Notes: generated by a model not told the origin, from the letters alone. DNA of 64,000 nucleotides from Hydrogenispora ethanolica (GCF_004340685.1 NZ_SLUN01000008.1:1-64000); one strand, 5' to 3'. Positions 53,776 through 61,625 are shown, counted from the first letter of the stretch. Numbers and translations are program-made.

Positions 53776-53901
53776 AGCCATGTGATAAAGTCCTCAAATT
53801 CGGAAATCATCCTTTCAATGGATTAAAAAACGACTTTATCACTTGCTTTTCTGAGCTTTTGTGTTCACCCTGGCCTTCGGACAGGGTTTATCACAACGCT
53901 T
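53776..53901 (+). repeat. 126-bp dispersed direct repeat, copy B
   Basis: Second copy of the element at 51049-51174 in the same orientation, with a single C-to-T difference. It is followed two bases later by a strong terminator. The 2.6 kb between the copies hold the propeller-like and AT-rich membrane protein genes, so recombination between the copies could delete them. Confidence 0.8.
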
Positions 53902-53903
53902 CT

Positions 53904-53937
53904 AAGAAGAGACCCAAATTAAACAGGGTCTCTTCTT
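53904..53937. terminator. strong hairpin terminator
   Basis: Perfect 12-bp stem AAGAAGAGACCC/GGGTCTCTTCTT with a 10-base loop, followed by ATTT. It isolates the repeat-bearing region from sequence to the right. The next 860 bases hold no convincing gene. Confidence 0.75.
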
Positions 53938-54231
53938 ATTTGGCAGCAGGAGACCTCTTATTGTCCGAATGAACTGAACCATTTTCGTAGTTTTCGCAGC
54001 GGCAAATCTAAAGGAAAATAACAACTGGTTATTTTTTTATAGTGTTCAACGAGCAATTTATGATACAATAAAGTGAAGGTAAACGGGTAATTTGATCATT
54101 TTACCGCGTTTTGAAGGGGATTGCTTTCGGAGATCCGGTGCCGTCGTTGTCAAAAACAATTACGAAGGGATTGAAGGATAAGTCATGGCGTTTAGTAGCG
54201 TTGTTTGGCGGACACGTGACCGGGTTGAGGA

Positions 54232-54525
54232 GCTGAAAGAGAACGTTTTGTGGATCACGGATCGCTTTGGGTGACTGAAAGAGCTCATTCAGTCGTCGGG
54301 CGAGCTCGTTTTGTGGATAAGAGAGCTTGCTCAGTCGTTCAGCGAGCTCTTTTTGTGGATGAGTGAGCTTGTTTTGTGAATCAGCAAGCTGGTTTTGTGA
54401 ATAAGAGAGCTCGCTCAGTCGCTCGGCAAGCTCTTTTTGTGGATAAGCAAGCTTGTTTTGTGAATGGGAGAGCTTGCTCAGTCGTTCAGCAAGCTCTTTT
54501 TGTGAATAAGTCATCTATTTTTGTG
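54232..54525. repeat. 21-bp-period degenerate tandem array 3
   Basis: Fourteen consecutive 21-base units with no indel. Three or four unit types recur in order: one contains AGAGAGCTTGCTCAGTC, one CAGCGAGCTCTTTTTGTG, others AAGCAAGCTTGTTTTGTG. The series looks like partial duplication of an 84- or 63-base block. A minus-strand frame (54514 to 54101) reads heptads such as YPQKELA-ERLSELS-YSQNQLA, an ideal coiled coil, but has no ribosome site. The plus strand is also open. It lies in an 860-base region without a clear gene. Confidence 0.85.
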
Positions 54526-54803
54526 GATAAACGGTTCCGTTTAACGGGGTTCATGGTTTTGGCTGTGGATAAGTCGGGGAAGTGCGGCTCAAACCGGGTA
54601 AAGTGGGAGGGTGAGCGGAGCGAAGTGGATACTTAGTTTGAATTTTTTATTCGACAAAATGAAATTGTGCGCTAACAAATGTTAATTATCTGGTAAAAAA
54701 GATTATTTGCGCCAAGTTTTTAATGATTTGGGTTTTTATTCTCAAATCGACGGTGTCTATCATGATGACGGCGCGAGCCGCCGTTACGAAACGGAGGAAC
54801 ATG

Positions 54804-55850
54804 ATGCGTTTTGCCATCGCCGGAGCCCAGCATTTTCATCTTCTTGACCTGCTCCAAACCATGCGAAGCTTTCCGGATATCGAATGGGTGGGGGTTTGCC
54901 ATGCCCATCCCAATTATCGGCGATTGTTGGCTGAGGAGTACCGGCTTCCCATCTACGATTCCCTGGGCGATTTGCTGGAGCAAGCCCAGCCGGAGGCGGT
55001 CGCTTGTTTTGATGCTTTTACCGAACGGACCGCGACTATTGCCGCCTGCCTGCGCCGGGGAATTCACGTCCTGGCGGATAAACCGCCGGCCATCAGCTTC
55101 GACCAACTGGCCGAGCTGGAAGAGGCGTTTTACGAAACCCGTTCCCTGAATCCCGCGCCGGTCCTGGCGGCGCTCTTTAGCGAGCGCTATAATCCGCCGG
55201 TGTTGACGCTGAAACGCTTGATTGCGACGGGGACCATCGGCCCGGTGGTCAATTTCACGGCGTTTCGGCCGCATAAATTGAAAAAAGGGACCCGGCCGGA
55301 GTGGATGTTCCGCCGCCGGAGCTATGGCGGGATTCTGGTCGATCTGACAGTCCACGATCTGGATGTATACCACTGGCTCACCGGCCGGCTGCCGGTGGCG
55401 ATCATGGCGGCGCACTCCAATTTCAGCTGCCCCGAATATCCGGAGTTTGAGGACAACGGGCAGATCTTCTTTACCGCGGCGGACGGCAGCGCCGGTTTCA
55501 TCAAAACGGAATGGCTGGCTCCCGAGGCTTTCCCTTCCCATGGGGATTGCCGTTATTTTGTAACCGGCACCCGGGGAACCGTGGAAGTCCATACCGGCGG
55601 CGATATTACCGATCGCGACGGCAAGGTGGTGCTTTGCACCCACGATCAACCTCCCGTTCAAGTGCCGCTGGTTCGGCCGGACCATGACTTATATGCCGAT
55701 TTCCTGTGTCAATGTCGCGGGATCGCCACTCCCGGCGCGCCGATGATTCAGGCGACGGAACTCTTCGCGACGCTGAGGACGGTGTTAACCGCCCGGGACG
55801 CCGCGGACCAACAGAAACGGCTCAGTTTAACGTGGCCGGAGTCCGGCTGA
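54804..55850 (+). CDS. Gfo/Idh/MocA-family oxidoreductase
   Basis: Oxidoreductase of 348 residues. The family motif reads LADKPPAISF in place of EKP, with the catalytic Lys kept; the nucleotide site FAIAGAQHFHLLDLL is atypical, lacking the classical G-x-G-x-x-G. The C-terminal domain has the LVDLTVHDLDVYHWLTG stretch. ATG at 54804 was chosen for the GGAGG six bases upstream. It precedes the flavoprotein gene by 53 bases; whether they share a pathway is unclear. Confidence 0.85.
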   Translation: MRFAIAGAQHFHLLDLLQTMRSFPDIEWVGVCHAHPNYRRLLAEEYRLPIYDSLGDLLEQAQPEAVACFDAFTERTATIAACLRRGIHVLADKPPAISFDQLAELEEAFYETRSLNPAPVLAALFSERYNPPVLTLKRLIATGTIGPVVNFTAFRPHKLKKGTRPEWMFRRRSYGGILVDLTVHDLDVYHWLTGRLPVAIMAAHSNFSCPEYPEFEDNGQIFFTAADGSAGFIKTEWLAPEAFPSHGDCRYFVTGTRGTVEVHTGGDITDRDGKVVLCTHDQPPVQVPLVRPDHDLYADFLCQCRGIATPGAPMIQATELFATLRTVLTARDAADQQKRLSLTWPESG

Positions 55851-55903
55851 CGGGTGCGCCGCCAGACGACCCAGGCATTAATTACAAAAGGGAGGCCAAT
55901 CCG

Positions 55904-57079
55904 ATGGATTTTGCCGGACTGAAATTAAAAAACCCGATCATCATCGCTTCCGGACCGACCACCGCCAAGATCGAACACTTGGAGGCGGCGGAGCGGAACG
56001 GCGCCGCCGGAGTCAGCATCAAGCATGTGATGACCCGCCAGACCTACCAGGGGAAATTACGCTGTTATTCCAGCCCGGAACGGGTGATGGTCTTTCCTTC
56101 CGATAAGCGGCTCGATCTGGCCGAAGGCTTGGAACTGATCCGCCAGGCCAAAAAGCGGACCTCCCTGGCGGTGCTGGTCAATTTTTCGAGCCAGGAACCG
56201 GATCTCGAGGCTTACGGCCGCCTGGCGCGGCAGTTTGAGGAGGCGGGCGCCGACGCGTTGGAGATCAATATGTGCTGTCCCAACTTCGGCCTGGGCCAGA
56301 AGGAGCTGGGCCTGGCCGACGAGGAGGCCGAAGGGGGCGCGTTAACCGGCCAGAACCCGAAATTGGCGGCGGCCATCGTCAAGATCGCCAAGGAGAATTG
56401 CAGCATTCCCGTGATTCCCAAACTGACTCCGACGGCCTTGGATATCGGCAGCGTGGCCGAGGCCTGCGTCCGGGCCGGAGCCGCGGGCCTGTCGCTAGTG
56501 GGCGGTCCGTCTCTGGCTGCGCCCCCGGTGGATATTTATCAGGGCGGCCGGCCGTTGTATCCCCTGATGGGCCGCTCGTCCTTTGGCGCCATCACCGGCT
56601 CGGCCATCCGCTACAACACTTTCAAGATCACCGCGCAGGTAGCCGAAAGAGTCAAAGTGCCGCTGACCTCTTCCGGCGGGATCGATACGTGGGAGCATGC
56701 CATTCAGATGATGATGTGGGGCGCGATGTCGGTCGGCATCTGCACCGCCACCATGTGGCGGGGATTCGAAGCGGTGGCGGCGATCCGCCGCGGCATGGAG
56801 CGTTTCCTCGAGGAGCAGGGATATGCTTCTTATGAAGCCATCGTGGGCCTCTCCTTAAAGTATCTGACCGCCACGGACCGGATCGAGCTGGGCCGGGGTC
56901 ATGCGGAGATCGATCCGGGCCGCTGCAAGGCTTGCGGCGCCTGTTTGAAGCCCGGCCATTGCGACGCGGTGGTGGCGGAAGAACAGCAGCTGAAGGTCTT
57001 GGCCGATCGCTGCCTGGGCTGCGGAGTCTGCGTCGGGCTCTGCAAGTTCGGAGCGATCCGGATGGTGGAGGAGGCGTAA
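55904..57079 (+). CDS. dihydroorotate/dihydropyrimidine dehydrogenase-like flavoprotein with C-terminal ferredoxin domain (PreA-like)
   Basis: Protein of 391 residues: an FMN-binding TIM barrel (FAGLKLKNPIIIASGPTT, EINMCCPNFGLGQ, PLTSSGGIDTWEHAIQMMMWGA) followed by a two-cluster ferredoxin domain. The second cluster motif CLGCGVCVGLC is standard; the first, CKACGACLKPGHC, has a longer gap before the fourth Cys. PreA-type proteins reduce pyrimidines together with a PreT partner, which is absent here. ATG at 55904 with GGAGG eight bases upstream. Substrate unassigned. Confidence 0.85.
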   Translation: MDFAGLKLKNPIIIASGPTTAKIEHLEAAERNGAAGVSIKHVMTRQTYQGKLRCYSSPERVMVFPSDKRLDLAEGLELIRQAKKRTSLAVLVNFSSQEPDLEAYGRLARQFEEAGADALEINMCCPNFGLGQKELGLADEEAEGGALTGQNPKLAAAIVKIAKENCSIPVIPKLTPTALDIGSVAEACVRAGAAGLSLVGGPSLAAPPVDIYQGGRPLYPLMGRSSFGAITGSAIRYNTFKITAQVAERVKVPLTSSGGIDTWEHAIQMMMWGAMSVGICTATMWRGFEAVAAIRRGMERFLEEQGYASYEAIVGLSLKYLTATDRIELGRGHAEIDPGRCKACGACLKPGHCDAVVAEEQQLKVLADRCLGCGVCVGLCKFGAIRMVEEA

Positions 57080-57158
57080 AGGCGGGCTTTTTTTCCCAAG
57101 CGTCCGGTTTCGGCTCGTCTTGATTCCGGTTTCATCCAATATCGCTCTCTCGGAATGG

Positions 57159-57201
57159 GAAAAATAAAAGACAGGCAGGCGGGCTTGTTCTTTTATTTTT
57201 T
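57159..57201. terminator. AT-rich hairpin between the flavoprotein gene and the heme operon
   Basis: AAAAATAAAAGA pairs with TCTTTTATTTTT across a GC-rich loop of 17 bases; it ends in a T run. Probable terminator of the upstream unit. Confidence 0.5.
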
Positions 57202-57211
57202 GTAAAAAAAG

Positions 57212-57240
57212 TTGGTCTTTTTGGGGAATTCATTTATAAT
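57212..57240 (+). promoter_or_regulatory. sigma-A promoter of the heme operon
   Basis: TTGGTC (57212-57217) and a consensus TATAAT (57235-57240) with a 17-base spacer, about 50 bases before the first radical SAM gene. Confidence 0.65.
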
Positions 57241-57288
57241 CTGAATAATGGGGTAATCGATGGTGAAAAATGCCTAAGGAAAAAAACG

Positions 57289-58461
57289 ATGATCAGTGTT
57301 ACCAAGTTATTGACCGATGCGCAACACAGCGGAGATCCGTTGCGGTATGCGGCTTCTTCCCAATTGCCGCATCACGGAACGGCGGCGGGCAAAGGCCCGG
57401 TGGTGGTATGGAATATGACCCGGGCTTGCAATCTCCGGTGCCGGCATTGCTACGCCGAGGCGGAGGGCGAGCCGCATCCCAATGAGCTATCCACCGCCGC
57501 AGCCGAAAGTTTTATCGACGGGCTGAAAGAGTCGGCTGTTCCGGTCCTGCTATTCTCGGGCGGGGAACCGCTCGCGCGGGCGGATCTTTTCCATTTGGCC
57601 CGTTATGCGTCGGAAAAAGGGATCCGGACGGTGCTCTCCACCAACGGCACCTTCATCACGGAACGCGTGGCTGCCCGCATCAAGGAGTCAGGAATTCAAT
57701 ACGTGGGGATCAGCCTCGACGGAATCGGCCGGAATAACGATGGCTTCCGGGGAGTGCCTGGCGCCTTCGAAAGGGCGGTCGCCGGAATCCGCAACTGCCG
57801 GGCCATCGGGCAGAAAGTGGGTTTGCGGTTGACTCTCAACCGGGCCAATTATCATGATTTGGACGCGATCTTCGATTTTATCGCGGCCGAAGGGATTCAA
57901 CGGGTCTGCTTCTATCACCTGGTCTATACGGGGCGTGGCCGCGACCTGCGGGAGGACGATCTAACCGGCGCTCAGACGCGCCAGGCGCTTGATTTGATCA
58001 TCGCCAAGACACTGGAATTCCGGCGGCGCGGTCTACCGGTCGAAATCCTGACCGTCGATAACCATGCGGACGGCATTTACATCTATAACTGGGCCAGAAA
58101 GCACGATCCGGCCCGCGCGGAGCGGATTTTCGAATTATTGCAACGCAACGGGGGTAACCGGTCGGGAATCGCCATCGCCGGGGTGGATTGGGAGGGCAAT
58201 GTTCATCCGGACCAATTCACGCATGAGCTTTATTTGGGCAATGTCCGGGAGTGTAGTTTCGGCCGGATTTGGACGAATGAGGACACGCCGGTCCTGGCGC
58301 AGCTGCGCAACCGCGGACCGCTGTTGCAAGGCCGTTGCGGCCGTTGCCAATGGCTTAGCCTCTGCAACGGCAATTTCCGGGCCCGGGCGTTGGCAGCGGG
58401 CAACCTGTGGGGGTCCGATCCGGCTTGTTATCTGACTGATGAAGAGACGGGCACTGCCTGA
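57289..58461 (+). CDS. ahbC: radical SAM protein AhbC/NirJ1-like (didecarboxysiroheme deacetylase)
   Basis: Radical SAM enzyme of 390 residues. The SAM cluster motif is CNLRCRHCYAE near residue 46; a GGEPL motif follows and the C-terminal region has CGRCQWLSLC plus a late Cys for an auxiliary cluster. In the siroheme-dependent route AhbC removes the acetate side chains of 12,18-didecarboxysiroheme. Distinguishing AhbC from NirJ1 is not possible by eye; gene order (two radical SAM genes, then two Lrp-like decarboxylase genes) supports the heme pathway. Start at ATG with AAGGA nine bases upstream. Confidence 0.83.
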   Translation: MISVTKLLTDAQHSGDPLRYAASSQLPHHGTAAGKGPVVVWNMTRACNLRCRHCYAEAEGEPHPNELSTAAAESFIDGLKESAVPVLLFSGGEPLARADLFHLARYASEKGIRTVLSTNGTFITERVAARIKESGIQYVGISLDGIGRNNDGFRGVPGAFERAVAGIRNCRAIGQKVGLRLTLNRANYHDLDAIFDFIAAEGIQRVCFYHLVYTGRGRDLREDDLTGAQTRQALDLIIAKTLEFRRRGLPVEILTVDNHADGIYIYNWARKHDPARAERIFELLQRNGGNRSGIAIAGVDWEGNVHPDQFTHELYLGNVRECSFGRIWTNEDTPVLAQLRNRGPLLQGRCGRCQWLSLCNGNFRARALAAGNLWGSDPACYLTDEETGTA

Positions 58462-58483
58462 TTGAAAGAAGAGGAGTCCAGCG

Positions 58484-59479
58484 ATGCTGATATCATGGAA
58501 TGTGACCCGGGAATGCAATCTATTCTGTCGCCATTGCTACCGGGAGTCGGGACCGGGCCGCCGCCATCCGCAGGAGTTGACCACCGCCGAAGGGTTGAAG
58601 TTGCTGGATCAGATCAAATCCGCCGGGTTTAAACTGGTCATCTTCAGCGGCGGAGAACCGCTATTGCGGGAGGATCTCTTGGAGTTGACCGCTTACGCTT
58701 CACAGATCGGCTTGCGTCCGGTGCTCGGGACCAACGGTATGCTGCTGGAGGCGGATCTGGCGCGCCAATTGCGGGAATCGGGAGTCAGTGGAGTTGCCGT
58801 CAGCCTGGACAGCGATTCTCCCGAGTATCACGATCGGTTCCGTAATTGCCCGGGCGCTTGGGACGGAGCGGTTCGAGGAATTCACAATGCAGTGGGGGCG
58901 GGATTGCGGGTCCAGGTCAACATGACGCTTACGGAGGCCAATCTAGATCGCTTTGCTGCGACCGTCGACCGGGTTTCCGGTTGGGGAGTCCGGGCCTTGC
59001 ATCCGTTCTTCCTGGTTCCGACCGGCCGGGGCCGTGATCTGGCGGACGAAACCTTGCAGCGGGAAAGGTATTTCGAAATGATTCGGACCGTCCTGGCGAA
59101 GCAGCATGAGGCGGCGATCGAGTTGAAGCCCACCTGCGCGCCACAATTTTTACCGATGGCCAAGGAGATGGGGTTGCCGATGCGTTTTAGCCGCGGTTGC
59201 CTCGCCGGGACCGCCTATTGTTGCATCCTCCCCAATGGCGATGTCCATATTTGCCCTTATCTTCCCGTCAAGGTCGGCAATGTCCGGGAAGAAAACTTCG
59301 ACATCATCTGGCGGGAGAGCGCGGTCTTTGCGCAACTGCGGGATTTCCAAGCCTACGAGGGAAGGTGTGGCCGGTGCCCCGAGATAGCCAGTTGCGGCGG
59401 GTGCCGGGCCAGAGCTTACTATTACCATGACCGGAACTATCTGGCGGAGGAACCTTGGTGTTATCGCGGTGCGGTTTGA
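58484..59479 (+). CDS. ahbD: radical SAM protein AhbD/NirJ2-like (Fe-coproporphyrin decarboxylase, heme synthase)
   Basis: Radical SAM enzyme of 331 residues with CNLFCRHCYRE near residue 11, GGEPLL, and a C-terminal SPASM/twitch-like region (CLAGTAYCCILPNGDVHICPY, CGRCPEIASCGGC). AhbD turns propionates of Fe-coproporphyrin into the vinyls of protoheme, the last step. It is 22 bases downstream of the first radical SAM gene and is followed two bases later by the decarboxylase gene. Confidence 0.83.
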   Translation: MLISWNVTRECNLFCRHCYRESGPGRRHPQELTTAEGLKLLDQIKSAGFKLVIFSGGEPLLREDLLELTAYASQIGLRPVLGTNGMLLEADLARQLRESGVSGVAVSLDSDSPEYHDRFRNCPGAWDGAVRGIHNAVGAGLRVQVNMTLTEANLDRFAATVDRVSGWGVRALHPFFLVPTGRGRDLADETLQRERYFEMIRTVLAKQHEAAIELKPTCAPQFLPMAKEMGLPMRFSRGCLAGTAYCCILPNGDVHICPYLPVKVGNVREENFDIIWRESAVFAQLRDFQAYEGRCGRCPEIASCGGCRARAYYYHDRNYLAEEPWCYRGAV

Positions 59480-59481
59480 AG

Positions 59482-59949
59482 ATGGATGCGATCGACCGGA
59501 AATTGTTAAACAGGGTTCAGGCTGGCCTGCCCTTGACCGAGCAACCTTTTCACGAGGTGGCGGAGGAGTTGGGGATTGCGCCCGACGAAGTCATTCAGCG
59601 GTTGACAGCTTTAAAAGAAAAGGGTTTCATCCGCCGCTTCGGCGGGTTATTTAACTCTCGCAGGCTCGGATACAGCAGTACCTTATTGGCAATGGCCGTG
59701 CCGGAAGAACGTTTGGATGAGGTAGCCGCCGTTATCAACAGTTTCCCGGGAGTGACCCACAACTACCGCCGCCAGAACCGGCTCAACATCTGGTTTACCC
59801 TGGCCACGCGGGATCCTTCGGAAAAAGAGGTTATTTTGGGTAGTATCCGGTTCCAGACCGGATTGGAGCCAATGGAGTTTCCCGCGGAGCGAATATTCAA
59901 ACTGAATGTTTTTTTCGATCTGGAGAGGAGTTCCGCCGATGCACCTTGA
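59482..59949 (+). CDS. ahbA: siroheme decarboxylase subunit AhbA-like
   Basis: Lrp/AsnC-fold protein of 155 residues: an N-terminal HTH-like domain (VAEELGIAPDEVIQRLTALKEKGFIRRFGG) and an alpha-beta domain with the family's GVTHNYRRQNRLNIWFTL stretch, whose His, Tyr and Arg lie at the tetrapyrrole site. With AhbB it removes two carboxyl groups from siroheme. ATG at 59482 is chosen by similarity; the ribosome site is weak, consistent with coupling to the upstream stop two bases away. Overlaps ahbB by 11 bases. Confidence 0.88.
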   Translation: MDAIDRKLLNRVQAGLPLTEQPFHEVAEELGIAPDEVIQRLTALKEKGFIRRFGGLFNSRRLGYSSTLLAMAVPEERLDEVAAVINSFPGVTHNYRRQNRLNIWFTLATRDPSEKEVILGSIRFQTGLEPMEFPAERIFKLNVFFDLERSSADAP

Positions 59950-60412
59950 CCTCACGGATGAACTTCTGATTCGAGAGATTCAGCGGGATATTCCGTTGAA
60001 TCTGGATCCCTACGCGACGATTGCCGAGAAGATCGGGTGTTCCAAGGAGGAAGTCATTGCACGGCTGCGGACGATGCGGCAAGAAGGGAGCTTGCGTCGG
60101 ATCGGAGCGGTCCTGCATCACCAGGTTTCCGGCTTTACGGTCAATGCCATGCTAGTATGTAAGGTATCCGCCGGATTGGTTTTAGCGGCGGGCCAACAAC
60201 TGGCCGGATTGCCCGAGGTCAGCCATTGCTATCAACGGCGGCCTCAGCCGGATTGGCCGTATAACCTCTACGCCATGATGCATCACCGGACACGCTCCGA
60301 AATTGAGCAAGCAGTGGCTGGTTTTGTCGGCGCGTTCGGTATTGAAGAATACGAGCTGCTGTATAGCATCGAAGAATTAAAAAAAACCAGCCTGGTTTAT
60401 TTTGAATCGTAG
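59939..60412 (+). CDS. ahbB: siroheme decarboxylase subunit AhbB-like
   Basis: Second decarboxylase subunit, 157 residues, same Lrp-like fold. The typical AhbB stretch VSHCYQRRPQPDWPYNLYAMMH is complete. GGAGAGGAG lies nine bases before the ATG. Last gene of the heme unit, closed by a good terminator. Siroheme-forming genes are not in the window. Confidence 0.88.
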   Translation: MHLDLTDELLIREIQRDIPLNLDPYATIAEKIGCSKEEVIARLRTMRQEGSLRRIGAVLHHQVSGFTVNAMLVCKVSAGLVLAAGQQLAGLPEVSHCYQRRPQPDWPYNLYAMMHHRTRSEIEQAVAGFVGAFGIEEYELLYSIEELKKTSLVYFES

Positions 60413-60427
60413 TTTCCATAAAAAACA

Positions 60428-60452
60428 GCCCGAGATCTTCGGGCCTTTTTTT
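60428..60452 (+). terminator. rho-independent terminator of the heme operon
   Basis: Stem GCCCGA/TCGGGC, five-base loop, then C and seven T residues, 15 bases after the stop codon. Confidence 0.85.
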
Positions 60453-60477
60453 AGTTCATTCTCAACGGTCCTAGTGA

Positions 60478-60642
60478 CTAAGAGATTCTTTGCAAGACTT
60501 TGATCAATTCGTCACTGACATCCCGGTCTGCTATCAGAGACAATACAACCAAAAAATTTTTTAAAAGTTCCCTGTCGATCCGCGTTTTTGGCCCCATTAG
60601 CATTGAAAAACGTTGTAAGAGTTCAAGTTTTTCCGTGTCCAA
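60478..60642 (-). CDS. small protein of 54 residues
   Basis: Minus-strand frame starting at TTG with an excellent ribosome site (AAAGGAGG, seven bases upstream), which supports it as a gene despite its size. The product begins MDTEKLELLQRFSMLM and ends DELIKVLQRIS; it is helical, without a membrane segment. The family is not recognised; size and amphipathic helices recall small spore or regulatory proteins. It lies downstream of the NlpC/P60 gene on the same strand. Confidence 0.6.
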   Translation of the reverse strand: MDTEKLELLQRFSMLMGPKTRIDRELLKNFLVVLSLIADRDVSDELIKVLQRIS

Positions 60643-60758
60643 AGTGGTTCCTCCTTTGGTTTTCTTGGTATTATTCTATTCGTCGTAAGTCACGGTGGAA
60701 CTGGAACATTGTCCTATGTTCCGTTCGGAGGAAATCCGAACACACTGAAAAGTTCGAT

Positions 60759-61166
60759 TTACGCGAACCGGCGTACTCCGACCAACCTGCGTCGCCAGAT
60801 CCAGTTCATTGGAGTTAAATGAACTCGCGTATTCTGCAAAACATGGATGAATTGATGTTCATCCACCATGATCCCGCCGTGCGAAATATAGTGGCCGATA
60901 CGGAAATAGACGAAGTCCAGCGGTTGAATCTCATGGAAGGATACTTCCCGGCCGACTTTTTGAATACCCCGCAAATATCGTTCAGGATCCTCGTATACCC
61001 ATTTTGAGGAATATTCCCGGCCATCTCCGTCGGGAATCTTGATTCCGAAATCTTGATAGAACAAGTACGCCAGTCCCAGGCAATCGAGTCCGGTAAGATC
61101 CCTTCCGGCGTTACGGTAAGGAATCCCTATGTATTTGCGGGTGATCTCGGCGATCTTAGGGTCCAT
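60759..61166 (-). CDS. NlpC/P60-family cysteine peptidase
   Basis: Compact enzyme of 135 residues without signal peptide. Catalytic Cys is in GLDCLGLAYLF, the His in ISHGGIMVDEHQFIHV. NlpC/P60 enzymes cut D-Glu to diamino acid links in peptidoglycan peptides. A cytoplasmic, free-standing form beside spore-associated genes suggests a role in spore cortex, coat or muropeptide recycling. A CATATGATA on its strand near 61205 resembles a mother-cell sigma -10 box, weakly. Confidence 0.85.
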   Translation of the reverse strand: MDPKIAEITRKYIGIPYRNAGRDLTGLDCLGLAYLFYQDFGIKIPDGDGREYSSKWVYEDPERYLRGIQKVGREVSFHEIQPLDFVYFRIGHYISHGGIMVDEHQFIHVLQNTRVHLTPMNWIWRRRLVGVRRFA

Positions 61167-61409
61167 AGCATATCATCCTTTATCTTTTTAAGCTTTCTGT
61201 ATATCATATGTATCGCTTGGCTTCAAAGCTCAAAAGCGGCAGTCCCGGTTTGAAAAGGTGCTCAAATAATATAATGGTCCGGGTTGTCCCCCGTGCTCAT
61301 ATATCAAAACAACAGTTAAAGTACTGAATTCATGATCCAAGCAATAGAGAGCTAGGCCAATGTCAGATGTTACAAAAATAACATAAGCCCAATCGCCATG
61401 ATGAAAAGT

Positions 61410-61424
61410 GATCATATACTGTAT
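61410..61424 (+). promoter_or_regulatory. conserved promoter-like motif upstream of the first YjcZ-like gene
   Basis: TCATATACTGTATTA lies 65 bases before the start codon and matches TCATATAATGTATTA at 63604, 67 bases before another YjcZ-like gene, in 14 of 15 positions. CATATACT resembles a sigma-E -10 box. No -35 was identified. Confidence 0.5.
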
Positions 61425-61474
61425 TAACAAAGGCTTCATCGCAGAGCAAAGAATCGTTTTGGGAGGGAATTTTC

Positions 61475-61585
61475 ATGCCGGATATTGAATGTGGTGGTTT
61501 CGGAGGCGGCTGGGGTATCGCGTTTTTGGTTTTCTTAATCTTAATTCTTCTGGTCGTCGGATTTAGTGTGGGTGGTTGGTTCTAA
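61475..61585 (+). CDS. YjcZ-like tiny sporulation membrane protein 1
   Basis: Protein of 36 residues: a short polar start with one Cys, a GGFGGGWGIAFL stretch, a single hydrophobic helix and a GGWF end. This matches the tiny Gly/Trp-rich one-helix YjcZ family found in sporulating Bacilli and related Firmicutes, several of which are made in the mother cell. GGGAGG lies eight bases upstream. First of four related genes here; followed by a hairpin terminator. Confidence 0.82.
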   Translation: MPDIECGGFGGGWGIAFLVFLILILLVVGFSVGGWF

Positions 61586-61600
61586 AGTGTCAATATTGCT

Positions 61601-61625
61601 AAAAGTCCGGATGCCCCGGGCTTTT
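61601..61625 (+). terminator. rho-independent terminator after the first YjcZ-like gene
   Basis: Stem AAAAGTCCGG/CCGGGCTTTT with one T-G pair, five-base loop, T run. Confidence 0.7.

Noticed and set aside
54101-54514. Minus-strand frame of array 3 as a coiled-coil gene
   Set aside because: No Shine-Dalgarno or promoter could be seen, so it is reported as part of the repeat array and not as a gene.
55706-55903. N-terminal extension of the PreA-like protein
   Set aside because: It overlaps the end of the upstream gene and has no similarity; the ATG at 55904 has a good ribosome site and matches the family start.
61230-61439. A 69-codon minus-strand frame between NlpC/P60 and the YjcZ-like genes
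   Set aside because: No ribosome site and it overlaps the promoter-like motif of the first YjcZ-like gene.
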